Source: Fidelibacterota bacterium (GTDB lineage: Bacteria > Fidelibacterota > Fidelibacteria > Fidelibacterales > Fidelibacteraceae). From it: a stretch of DNA of 8,866 nucleotides. The DNA is taken from positions 1-8,866 of the forward strand of contig JAUXEL010000066.1 of NCBI GenBank assembly GCA_030620575.1, written 5' to 3'. Every line of letters begins with the position of its first letter. The first letter of the stretch is position 1. Shown one piece after another: positions 1 through 6,428 of the stretch. Under the pieces are notes generated by a model, which saw only the letters and a program-made list of their open reading frames with translations, did no database searches and had not been told where the DNA came from. Position numbers and translations under genes: made by a program.

Positions 1-58
1 TTCAATTATGTTTTCCCAAATTGTTGTTTTTAGTCGTTTTTTTGCATCAAGTCACAAC
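1..58 (-). CRISPR. Leader-proximal end of a type II CRISPR array (one full repeat plus partial spacer)
   Basis: A 36-bp element at 23-58, read on the minus strand, begins GTTGTGACTTGATGC and ends CTAAAAACAAC, with 5-bp terminal inverted repeats (GTTGT/ACAAC). Length and ends are typical of type II repeats. Only one copy lies in the window, so periodicity cannot be seen. The identification rests on the tracrRNA upstream of cas9, whose anti-repeat matches the first 17 nt of this element on the complementary strand, apart from a 2-nt mismatch and one G-U pair. That pairing sets the sense strand as minus, so the array continues leftward out of the window. Bases 1-22 are then the start of the first spacer, cut by the window edge. 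The repeat 3' end lacks the TACAAT-like -10 box known from Neisseria II-C repeats, so transcription from each repeat is not obvious here. Confidence 0.9.
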
Positions 59-93
59 CAAGGCCCTGCATAGGCTTTGTTTATGCGGGAATT

Positions 94-107
94 CAAGAAT
101 ATTCTTG
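94..107. promoter_or_regulatory. Perfect 14-bp palindrome in the leader, possible operator
   Basis: CAAGAATATTCTTG is a perfect inverted repeat with no spacer. On the minus strand a TTGACA hexamer (106-111) overlaps its edge, and both weak leader promoter candidates lie across or beside it. The shape fits a binding site for a dimeric regulator or an integration-host-type factor, but no protein can be named. The site is seen directly; the role is inference. Confidence 0.4.
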
Positions 108-168
108 TCAAAAATATTCGTTTTTTACCGTGGAAGTGACAAAATGTGTTGATTTTTTTCATCCTGAC

Positions 169-192
169 CTATTGCGCATGTTTGTGCAATAG
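169..192. repeat. Inverted repeat (hairpin) just downstream of cas2
   Basis: Two 10-nt arms (169-178 and 183-192) around a 4-nt loop pair at all but one position. In plus-strand RNA that position is a G-U wobble; in minus-strand RNA it is an A-C mismatch. No U-tract follows on either strand, so it does not look like an intrinsic terminator. It lies 40 bp past the cas2 stop, in the cas2-distal part of the cas transcript. It could be an mRNA 3' structure or a protein site in the leader. Confidence 0.4.
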
Positions 193-231
193 TATCATCC
201 GTTCACCCATTTTTCAAAAAGCCGTTTGATA

Positions 232-570
232 TCAAAATATTTCTAATTGTGCCTTCGGGGGTGGCAGTGGCCGGGTTTTCTTTCCCCAAAAATTAATAAT
301 GTTTCCGTACTGTTTATCCGTAATACTAAAAATACTGACTTGCCCCTGAGATGGCACAAAGGTTCTGACGCGTCGTATATGAACATCCATACTTTCCCGA
401 CTGGCGCAGTGACGAATGTAAATAGAATACTGCATCATAACAAACCCATCTTTCAGCAATTTAGTGCGAAACTGGCTGGCTGCTTTCCGTTCCCCTTTCG
501 TATTGGTCGGCAGGTCAAAAGATACAAATAACCACATAATTCGATACGCATTTATTCTGTTAAAATCCAT
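232..570 (-). CDS. cas2: CRISPR-associated Cas2, type II-C
   Basis: This 112-residue protein is the Cas2 partner of the Cas1-Cas2 spacer integrase; it forms the dimer that bridges two Cas1 dimers. The N-terminal beta strand MWLFVSFDLP carries the conserved Asp (D19) of the ferredoxin-like Cas2 fold. It is followed by NTKGERKAASQFR, the central DGFVMMQYSIYIRHC block, and ITDKQYG, all characteristic of II-C Cas2 proteins. The C-terminus ends in a Gln-Leu-Glu-Ile-Phe tail. The ATG at 568-570 lies 3 nt after the cas1 stop, with only a weak ribosome binding site, so translational coupling to cas1 is likely. A start at the internal Met12 is possible, but relatives usually keep an N-terminal stretch like NRINAYRIMW. 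It is the last gene of the operon, and the leader and array follow. Confidence 0.95.
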   Translation of the reverse strand: MDFNRINAYRIMWLFVSFDLPTNTKGERKAASQFRTKLLKDGFVMMQYSIYIRHCASRESMDVHIRRVRTFVPSQGQVSIFSITDKQYGNIINFWGKKTRPLPPPKAQLEIF

Positions 571-573
571 ACT

Positions 574-1464
574 TCATACGATAAATTCCGGAAACTCGAT
601 ACTCCGGTTTTTCCCGTTAAAACATTGTGCCAGTGAAGCGCTGGTCGCATTCATAGCAAGCATTAAGGGACGTGTTTCATTGCCCATTTTACAGTCACAT
701 GACAGAACTGAAATCAGCTCGGGTTTTATCTCTTTATTCAGGTTTTCACAATCCGGAAATATATCATTCAATTCATAGACCACCGCATCCACAAAGGGGC
801 GGTAGGGTTCCATTATATCATCCGCAAGGCAAAAAGCATTGTAGCGGTTCCGGTGATGAATACCGAGTGTATTTAATAATCCGGATCCCGCTAATGCCTT
901 TGCAATACCCGCACGGATAATGGCATACCCGTAATTCAGCATATTGTTGGGTGGCAGACCTTCCCGCAGACGTCTAAAATCATATCCAAATAAACGCGGC
1001 CAGTACAAGCGGGCGGCATAGCCTTCCCGGTTATCACTATCTCCGCTTTTTACCTGTTTTGAAATAGAAAGGATATCTTTTCCATTTGATCCAACATAAT
1101 TTAAAACGGCAGATTGGTTTCGAAGTTTTGCTTCGATCGTTTGTTTCCATATATTCTTTTTTAAGGGTTCACTCGCCGCGATCTGCGCGCGGAAGAGTTC
1201 ACTTTGAATTGTATTTCCATCTAAATTTAACAGCATGGACCGTGGATGATGGATTTCATCGCAAAAGATAACCGCGGTATTGTTCTCCCGCAGAGCGTTC
1301 AGCAAAGGCATGGAAAGGATGATTTGTTGACTATCTAAAATAATATAACCAATATCTTCGATCGGAGCGGTTTTCAACGCTTCATCCTTTTTCTCAACCT
1401 GTAACTGTCCGTATTTTACTGTAAGCCGGCAGGGAGACGTAAAAATTAAGGTTCTTTTAAGCAT
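574..1464 (-). CDS. cas1: CRISPR-associated Cas1 integrase, type II-C
   Basis: This 296-residue protein is the metal-dependent integrase that inserts new spacers at the leader end of the array, in complex with Cas2. The N-terminal beta domain (about 1-90) is followed by the alpha-helical catalytic domain. The expected metal ligands are visible: E147 in NREGYAAR, H204 in LGIHHRN, and E219 in LADDIMEPYRP. The 15-residue spacing from His to Glu is that expected for type II Cas1. Length is normal for the family. The ATG begins 1 nt after the cas9 stop and the ribosome binding site is poor (AAAGA), so expression probably depends on coupling with cas9 translation. There is no sign of frameshift or truncation, so adaptation should be functional. 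Confidence 0.97.
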   Translation of the reverse strand: MLKRTLIFTSPCRLTVKYGQLQVEKKDEALKTAPIEDIGYIILDSQQIILSMPLLNALRENNTAVIFCDEIHHPRSMLLNLDGNTIQSELFRAQIAASEPLKKNIWKQTIEAKLRNQSAVLNYVGSNGKDILSISKQVKSGDSDNREGYAARLYWPRLFGYDFRRLREGLPPNNMLNYGYAIIRAGIAKALAGSGLLNTLGIHHRNRYNAFCLADDIMEPYRPFVDAVVYELNDIFPDCENLNKEIKPELISVLSCDCKMGNETRPLMLAMNATSASLAQCFNGKNRSIEFPEFIV

Positions 1465-1465
1465 A

Positions 1466-4400
1466 TTATATCTTTGTTATTATTCCAGTTAACTGAATAT
1501 TAGCTTTAATTGGCTTATATTTTTCCCAAGCCTTAAAGCTAACAATTCTAAATTCATCTTCAGGATTATTTAGAGTTGAGGCCAAGTGGTGTCGAAATGT
1601 ATAGTAGTTTGAAGATAGCTTCTGCACCCGGTACAAGTATTTACTTAATCTGTTCTTATCACAAGCATCAATATTGATATCACCCGGTAATCCAATTAGA
1701 AACATATCATTAATTTCCATCACCGTAACTATCTCACTTCCATCTTCCGGTAATTGATAAGCAGACTCTTTTTTGTTTAATCGCTGGGTCACATCCCAGA
1801 AACTGACAATGTTTTCCTTCAGCTCGCCTTCCTTATCCTTATAAATTAAAACATGGTGATTGTTCCGTGGGTTAACAAACTGGTTTATACCGATTTTTAA
1901 TTGCTTCGCATTACCAATTTCTTCCCGCATTCTTACTTTTTTAATTGGAACTTCTTCTCCGTTTTTGTTTGGTAATTTAATACGGTGCTGACCGTCCTTG
2001 AAAAAAGCATCCGCAGGAACAGTGTATTTTGTCGATAAATTGACATCGCAATTATCCCGCAAATGCACCTTAATGAGAGTGCGTATACTGCGATCAACTA
2101 CTTTTTCAACCTGCGTTTTGTTTTTTAAGCTCGTTATGGGTTTGCGTATATGGTATGCGGTTTGTCCATCCGGTGCGGTGCGTTTACCAAAGACCGTTTC
2201 TTTGTGTAATTGTCCACGAACAGAGGATACTTTTGCCAAGTGTTTTTGCCTCTGCTTATAAACATATTTCTGACTGCGATCCAAAACACGATTATTTTTG
2301 TAGTAAGAAATAAGAATATTATCAGCTACTTCTTGAACGGCATTACGAAAATCAGGCCAGGGTTTTTCAAATTCGGGACGTATCAAGGTTTTTCCCTCAT
2401 TGCGTTCTCTTCTGCGGGCATGATAATAACTTAATTGCTGTAAAAAACTCCGTTCCGTACAAGCAATGGCAAGGGCATCAATAGCGTGGTGGCGTTGGTC
2501 TTCACGGTTCTTCTTTGGATCAAAACGTACTTCGCCCTGTTTATCAATCCACACATTACCTTCAATTACCTTTTCTCCACTGGCGGGTTTTGGTTCTTCA
2601 TTGATAATATTGATGAATTCAAAACTTTCCTTATCAACATTAAAGACAGCCCAATATTTACCTAAAGGATAGGATGTGGCATATGCTTGATCCGGGTTTT
2701 CATCGGAAATCCACACACCATCTTCATCAATTATTCCGCTCACACATATTTGCTTATTTTCTTGGGTCGGTTTTTCCCGCAAAATTTTTGTCAGGCTAAA
2801 ATCTTCTATATTCAGGTTCAGTACTGCCCACGTATCACCTTCTTCATGTTCTGTTGGGCATGTATAATGATATGATTTAAAATGACCTTCTTTGATTTTG
2901 CCCCATAATGCAATTTGACCCTTCTTTGTTCGGGGGCGTTCACTTCCGGTAAAGGCTACAGCTTCGACATCAAAGGTTCCCCAGTATTTACCATTATTTT
3001 CATTTTTTGCATCCAGGGTTTTTTCCAAACGTTCATTGATAAATTTCCCATTTTGCACAAGCCCCTTAAGTACGATGATACGATTGTTTGCCTTAGGTTT
3101 TTCATTAAATACCCTATGAAATTCCGGTATGCCAATAATCGTCGATTTACACCAGTATTTTCCATTCTCATGCCCTTCTGCTGGAATAATCTCATAGAAA
3201 TCGGACTTAAATTCCTCTTTTGCAATATGTCCCGGGAATAAACAATGACCCTTTGGAAAAACGGGTTTTCTATTTTGTTTCTTATGAATAGAAACAAATG
3301 TACCGTCATCTTTTACAATAGCCCAATGAGGAATAGATGTTCCTTCAAAAGCATCTACATCCCCAATACTTACATCTATCTCCTTGATCGGTTGTAATAC
3401 ATTGTTCAAACCCCATAAATGGCGTAATTCCGACGTTAATCTCCCAGGTAAAACCTGAACATTATTACAAATTCCTTGCATTAGACTTACTGCTTCTCTG
3501 CTAATATAGCGCATATCATTTAATTGACGGGAAATAAATGTTTCACTTTCGTATGATTTTTTTGATGTAAAGCGCTTTGCTTTTTGATAAGGCAATAATG
3601 AGAAAGTCCGCATTTCTACATCTTCCCATGATGTAGCACCACCCCATAAAGATGAATCGGAGTTATGTTTGTAAAATTCGTAGGGAGTTTTTTCACCTTT
3701 GTCTCTATTAAAGTTAGATTCACACAATGTAATATTGCCAAAACTATCATCTAAAGACACACTGTAGGGAATAATATGTTCAATTTGAAAAAGATTCCCG
3801 GTACCTAAAAGGTCATTGACGCGAATTGTTTTTCCTGTATACGGACAAACAACATGTCCCGTATGGTTTTCGATCTCTTTAAACAAAAGGTATTTTCTTA
3901 CGTTTTGTCTTGAGTGGGCTAATCCAAATTCTGTTAATTTTTCTCTGGCTTCTTCGTTTTTATTTTGATTATCTCGAATATTATATGTCATTTTTTGACG
4001 GGATTTAGGTGTGTTTTTTAAATCTCTTCCCATTTCAATTTTTATAATATCCATACTTCCATACTGAGAAAGAAGTGCGTTTACAACATGGCGCATTTCA
4101 GTTAATGAACGTTGAACTAAAGGATTTCTCAAATTTGGAATGGGTGGAACCCTATCCTTTATATCATTACTCACTTTTTGCAAATCAACTGAAGCATGAT
4201 ATAACCTTTTAAAACGTTTATCATTGGGAATAAAACCAAAATCAACCGTGTCTGAACCATTTATCAAATAAGATTTAATTTTTTCAATTAATTCACCTTC
4301 AGCATTTTTCGCTCTAATGATTTTTAATATATCTCTTTCTAATCTATCATACTGTGATGTGATCCTTAACCAATTATCATTTCCAAATGTATTTTTGACA

Positions 4401-5992
4401 CCACCCAGGACTACCGCGGTACTTAGTGTATACCCTTTTGAAAGAAAGGGATTAATATTTCGAATAGCTTTCAAAGACAAACTTCCATACCCATCTTTCA
4501 GGGAAATTTTTGCAATCTGATCCACGGATGAGCATTTGCAACCATAGCTTTCCTTCATTTTTTTAAAAAGCATTTCATTATCCGTATAGAAATAAAAACA
4601 ATGCCAAATATCGTTAACGTTCGCATCCCATACTCCTTCATCAAATAAAGGCTTTAATTGTGCAATCGTTGTATTTCCGGCAACACTATAGTCCTTATCA
4701 TAATTAAACGTTTCAGATGTTAATTTTAGCTTTTTAATAATTTCCTGAAACTTAAAGCTTGCTTTTTTGCTACAAATAAGATCAATGATTACTTGTTTCT
4801 GATTTTTATCTAATTTGATTTTTGTGCCATATTCAATATTATTTACAAGTTGATATGTCCGATATAATTCAAATTCCGGATGCGATAAACAACAGGGGCT
4901 TTTACCGGTTTCAATTTTTTTGTTATTTACGCGTATTTGCTGATGCTCAAAACGACATTTTCCCAATAAATTTTTCTGACTTCTAAGGGGTCTCTGCCAA
5001 AACAACACGCTTTCTTCTGTATGGCGATGAACTATGTTCTTAGCTTCTATCCCTATATCACCTGCAAGAAAGCGGGAAAGAGGAATTGTATCGTAGCTTG
5101 TTACTTTATTTCCCTCAATTTTAATATTTTTTGCTGAATACTTTTCTATTAGAGTATCTATTTTTCTTTTATTTCGACCACTTTTCATTGAACCGCTAAT
5201 AAAACGAACTTTCTGTTGAGTAACTTTAATTTTATCAAGGCCTAATTTCTTGGCTTGCCGCTGCCAAATATAATAAAATTCTTCAATATACATATCCCTC
5301 AATGTATATCGAGATCTTGCTCTTTGAAGATTGCCATTACTATCACGATATTCTTTATATGGTTGACCTTTTGGTGGAATTATTGTGTATAAATACTCAC
5401 CAAGCGTCCTGTTTCCCATTTGTTCTTTTGTTTCCGATATGCCAACTTTATCATCTTTACCCTTATAGATAGCGCCAGTATCTTTTTCTTTTCTACTGCT
5501 GACAAATCCTCTTCGTTGAATCATATGGTAAAGCACTCTGCCTAATTCGAGATGTGTAATATTTTTTTTCAGAGCTTTATCTCTAAGTTCATAGGGATTT
5601 AATTTTAACCATTCAGTAAATGCATCAGAATTCGGAAATACCCTTTTTTGTTCTGTATTATTTTTATTCCAGTATTTCCATGTATTTAACTCTTCTTTGG
5701 TCAATGGACACATTTTATGTTTAATTAGTATTTCCAGTAGTTTAATTTTCCTTAAACGTTTACGATAAAATTGTCTGCGTTTTTGTCTGTGTTCCCGGCG
5801 TTCAGCGTTTTTTGATTTTTCTTTATCTCCCTGACCCATTGTTGTCGGATCAATACCTTCGGGGAAAATACGAACTCCGGAATCAATAATTGATTTATGT
5901 TGTAGTACTTTTCCATCAGAATTAATATCTGCATCTACTATTGCCCAGCCAATGCTGTTGGTTCCAAGATCAAGACCAAGTATGCGTCTCAT
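1466..5992 (-). CDS. cas9: Cas9, type II-C, large form with tandem-module insertion
   Basis: This is the RNA-guided DNA endonuclease of the locus. Numbering uses the 1508-residue form starting at the ATG at 5990-5992, which has AAGGAG 6 nt upstream. An in-frame ATG at 6005-6007 would add five residues but overlaps that site. RuvC-I is LGLDLGTNSIGWA with D8. The Arg-rich bridge helix is at about 62-89, followed by a long recognition lobe. RuvC-II has E653 in IKIEMGRD. HNH follows a CPYTGK motif at 716-721, with H739 in IEHIIP, N762 in NFNRDKG, and TPYEF as in Neisseria Cas9. RuvC-III has H1169 and D1172 in RHHAIDAL. The C-terminal PAM-interacting region runs to 1508. All nuclease residues are present, so it should cut both strands. 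About 300 residues separate LWGLNNV (about 860-866) from RuvC-III, where compact II-C proteins have only a short link; this part holds five repeated modules described separately. cas1 follows after 1 nt. Confidence 0.97.
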   Translation of the reverse strand: MRRILGLDLGTNSIGWAIVDADINSDGKVLQHKSIIDSGVRIFPEGIDPTTMGQGDKEKSKNAERREHRQKRRQFYRKRLRKIKLLEILIKHKMCPLTKEELNTWKYWNKNNTEQKRVFPNSDAFTEWLKLNPYELRDKALKKNITHLELGRVLYHMIQRRGFVSSRKEKDTGAIYKGKDDKVGISETKEQMGNRTLGEYLYTIIPPKGQPYKEYRDSNGNLQRARSRYTLRDMYIEEFYYIWQRQAKKLGLDKIKVTQQKVRFISGSMKSGRNKRKIDTLIEKYSAKNIKIEGNKVTSYDTIPLSRFLAGDIGIEAKNIVHRHTEESVLFWQRPLRSQKNLLGKCRFEHQQIRVNNKKIETGKSPCCLSHPEFELYRTYQLVNNIEYGTKIKLDKNQKQVIIDLICSKKASFKFQEIIKKLKLTSETFNYDKDYSVAGNTTIAQLKPLFDEGVWDANVNDIWHCFYFYTDNEMLFKKMKESYGCKCSSVDQIAKISLKDGYGSLSLKAIRNINPFLSKGYTLSTAVVLGGVKNTFGNDNWLRITSQYDRLERDILKIIRAKNAEGELIEKIKSYLINGSDTVDFGFIPNDKRFKRLYHASVDLQKVSNDIKDRVPPIPNLRNPLVQRSLTEMRHVVNALLSQYGSMDIIKIEMGRDLKNTPKSRQKMTYNIRDNQNKNEEAREKLTEFGLAHSRQNVRKYLLFKEIENHTGHVVCPYTGKTIRVNDLLGTGNLFQIEHIIPYSVSLDDSFGNITLCESNFNRDKGEKTPYEFYKHNSDSSLWGGATSWEDVEMRTFSLLPYQKAKRFTSKKSYESETFISRQLNDMRYISREAVSLMQGICNNVQVLPGRLTSELRHLWGLNNVLQPIKEIDVSIGDVDAFEGTSIPHWAIVKDDGTFVSIHKKQNRKPVFPKGHCLFPGHIAKEEFKSDFYEIIPAEGHENGKYWCKSTIIGIPEFHRVFNEKPKANNRIIVLKGLVQNGKFINERLEKTLDAKNENNGKYWGTFDVEAVAFTGSERPRTKKGQIALWGKIKEGHFKSYHYTCPTEHEEGDTWAVLNLNIEDFSLTKILREKPTQENKQICVSGIIDEDGVWISDENPDQAYATSYPLGKYWAVFNVDKESFEFINIINEEPKPASGEKVIEGNVWIDKQGEVRFDPKKNREDQRHHAIDALAIACTERSFLQQLSYYHARRRERNEGKTLIRPEFEKPWPDFRNAVQEVADNILISYYKNNRVLDRSQKYVYKQRQKHLAKVSSVRGQLHKETVFGKRTAPDGQTAYHIRKPITSLKNKTQVEKVVDRSIRTLIKVHLRDNCDVNLSTKYTVPADAFFKDGQHRIKLPNKNGEEVPIKKVRMREEIGNAKQLKIGINQFVNPRNNHHVLIYKDKEGELKENIVSFWDVTQRLNKKESAYQLPEDGSEIVTVMEINDMFLIGLPGDINIDACDKNRLSKYLYRVQKLSSNYYTFRHHLASTLNNPEDEFRIVSFKAWEKYKPIKANIQLTGIITKI
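2507..3337 (-). other. Five tandem modules inserted in Cas9 between HNH and RuvC-III
   Basis: This covers Cas9 residues about 886-1162 (1508 numbering). Five diverged repeats of roughly 50-60 residues follow one another. Four open with G-[KD]-[YT]-W, at W947, W1004, W1055 and W1114; the first, more degenerate one has W890 in PHWAIV. Each then has a Phe 9-11 residues after the Trp (F899, F958, F1014, F1065, F1124). Each also has a Pro followed exactly 11 positions later by a Gly: P910/G921, P966/G977, P1020/G1031, P1075/G1086, P1134/G1145. Alternating hydrophobic residues suggest short beta strands. Identity between modules is low, so the duplications are old. The reading frame is continuous into RuvC-III. 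I do not recognise the module; a role in nucleic-acid or protein contact is only a guess. Confidence 0.75.
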
Positions 5993-5998
5993 TGTCTG

Positions 5999-6004
5999 CT
6001 CCTT
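5999..6004 (-). promoter_or_regulatory. Ribosome binding site that sets the cas9 start
   Basis: AAGGAG on the minus strand lies 6 nt before the ATG at 5990-5992. The upstream in-frame ATG (6005-6007) directly abuts this site and has no good site of its own. The protein starting MRRILGLDLGTNSIGWA also matches the usual Cas9 N-terminus. The shorter start is therefore preferred. Confidence 0.85.
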
Positions 6005-6029
6005 CATTAATTAATTTTTCATATAGAAT

Positions 6030-6054
6030 AAAAAGTCCCCACCGAAGCGGGGAC
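6030..6054 (-). terminator. Intrinsic terminator of the tracrRNA, UUCG-capped
   Basis: On the minus strand GTCCCCGC and GTGGGGAC form an 8-bp stem (one G-U) closed by a C(UUCG)G tetraloop, an especially stable cap. Five U residues follow (6030-6034). This is a strong intrinsic terminator and doubles as the 3' hairpin of the tracrRNA. It lies only about 38 bp before the cas9 start codon. Confidence 0.9.
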
Positions 6055-6104
6055 ATAGACATCAATGTCTTCGGCATATAGCCTTATTGTGACAAGATGC
6101 AATT
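6030..6104 (-). ncRNA. tracrRNA
   Basis: This RNA of about 75 nt pairs with the CRISPR repeat and is needed for crRNA maturation and Cas9 loading. The anti-repeat (6086-6102) forms two helices with the repeat 5' end: 8 bp including a terminal G-U, then 7 bp, separated by a symmetric 2x2 U/U internal loop. Next comes CAATAAGGC, as in the Neisseria tracrRNA, leading into a short nexus-like hairpin with GGC/GCC arms (6073-6083). A second hairpin, AGACAT/ATGTCT, spans 6057-6070. The terminator hairpin and U-tract end the RNA. The 5' end is inferred from the promoter at 6111-6139. The start could differ by a few bases, and a longer form from further upstream cannot be excluded. The gene sits immediately upstream of cas9 on the same strand. 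Confidence 0.9.
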
Positions 6105-6110
6105 ATTATA

Positions 6111-6139
6111 ATAATATTGATATTTAAGCCATATGTCAA
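6111..6139 (-). promoter_or_regulatory. Sigma-70-type promoter of the tracrRNA
   Basis: On the minus strand TTGACA (6134-6139) is followed after 17 bp by TATTAT (6111-6116), a perfect -35 and a one-mismatch -10 at ideal spacing. A start about 7 nt downstream, near 6104, places the 5' end of the RNA 2 nt before the anti-repeat. A TATAAT string overlaps just downstream but would need a 20-bp spacer. No separate good cas9 promoter is visible downstream, so this promoter may also feed the cas operon by read-through. Confidence 0.8.
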
Positions 6140-6428
6140 TTGTTTTCTTTTATTACACAAATCAATCCTACATAAAAACAATGCAAGCATAATTATCCCT
6201 GTTTTACACCTTTTCTTTAATATCTTTTACAAGAAAATATAGCTAAACTTATTAGAAAACACAAAAATAAAGATAATAATTGTATTAATTGCATTTTCAT
6301 TTATTTTTAATATATAACCAATAAATAAATTGTGGAAATCATTTTTGTATTCACGACATTGTCATTATCCCTTGGCTTTTTATGCAATTTTATATTAAAC
6401 TACATGATATTTTGGAGACGAACATTTT
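6140..6428. other. AT-rich divergent intergenic region upstream of lon
   Basis: These 289 bp lie between the tracrRNA promoter and lon and contain no supported gene. The stretch is strongly AT-rich. The lon ribosome binding site is GGAG (6414-6417), 11 nt before the ATG, which is slightly long. A weak lon promoter candidate is TTGTCA (6359-6364), 16 bp, TATGCA (6381-6386); TATATT at 6391-6396 is another possible -10 but lacks a partner at proper spacing. I see no CIRCE-type heat-shock operator. Confidence 0.5.

Larger units (their letters stand above)
59..231 (-). promoter_or_regulatory. CRISPR leader between cas2 and the first repeat
   Basis: This 173-bp stretch holds no gene. It lies upstream of the first repeat in crRNA orientation, where a leader is expected. 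Two weak promoter candidates read leftward. One is TTGTCA (137-142) with 17 bp to GAATAT (114-119). The other is TTGAAT, overlapping the palindrome at 94-107, with 17 bp to TATGCA just before the repeat. Neither has a good -10, so the start of pre-crRNA is unresolved. No convincing terminator follows cas2, and read-through of the cas operon into the array is also possible. The leader role is inferred from position and orientation. Confidence 0.6.

Noticed and set aside
107..143. A second, degenerate CRISPR repeat upstream of the one at 23-58
   Set aside because: The match needs gaps and covers only the second half of the repeat, and the implied spacer would be about 48 bp. I treat it as leader sequence.
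169..192. Intrinsic terminator for the cas operon
   Set aside because: The hairpin is not followed by a U-tract on either strand.
247..531. 94-codon open frame on the plus strand opposite cas2
   Set aside because: It is antisense to cas2, which has clear family motifs; the peptide shows no recognisable features.
2956..3309. 117-codon open frame on the minus strand inside cas9
   Set aside because: It overlaps the intact cas9 frame completely, has no recognisable domain and no ribosome binding site that I can support.
5993..6007. Longer cas9 start at the ATG 6005-6007
   Set aside because: Its ATG abuts the AAGGAG that is well placed for the ATG at 5990-5992, and the shorter protein has the usual Cas9 N-terminus.
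6181..6190. Small inverted repeat ATGC-AA-GCAT in the lon upstream region
   Set aside because: Arms of 4 bp are expected by chance in AT-rich sequence.
6372..6386. Sigma-54-like promoter (TTGG...TGCA) before lon
   Set aside because: The GG and GC elements are 10 bp apart instead of the required 12.
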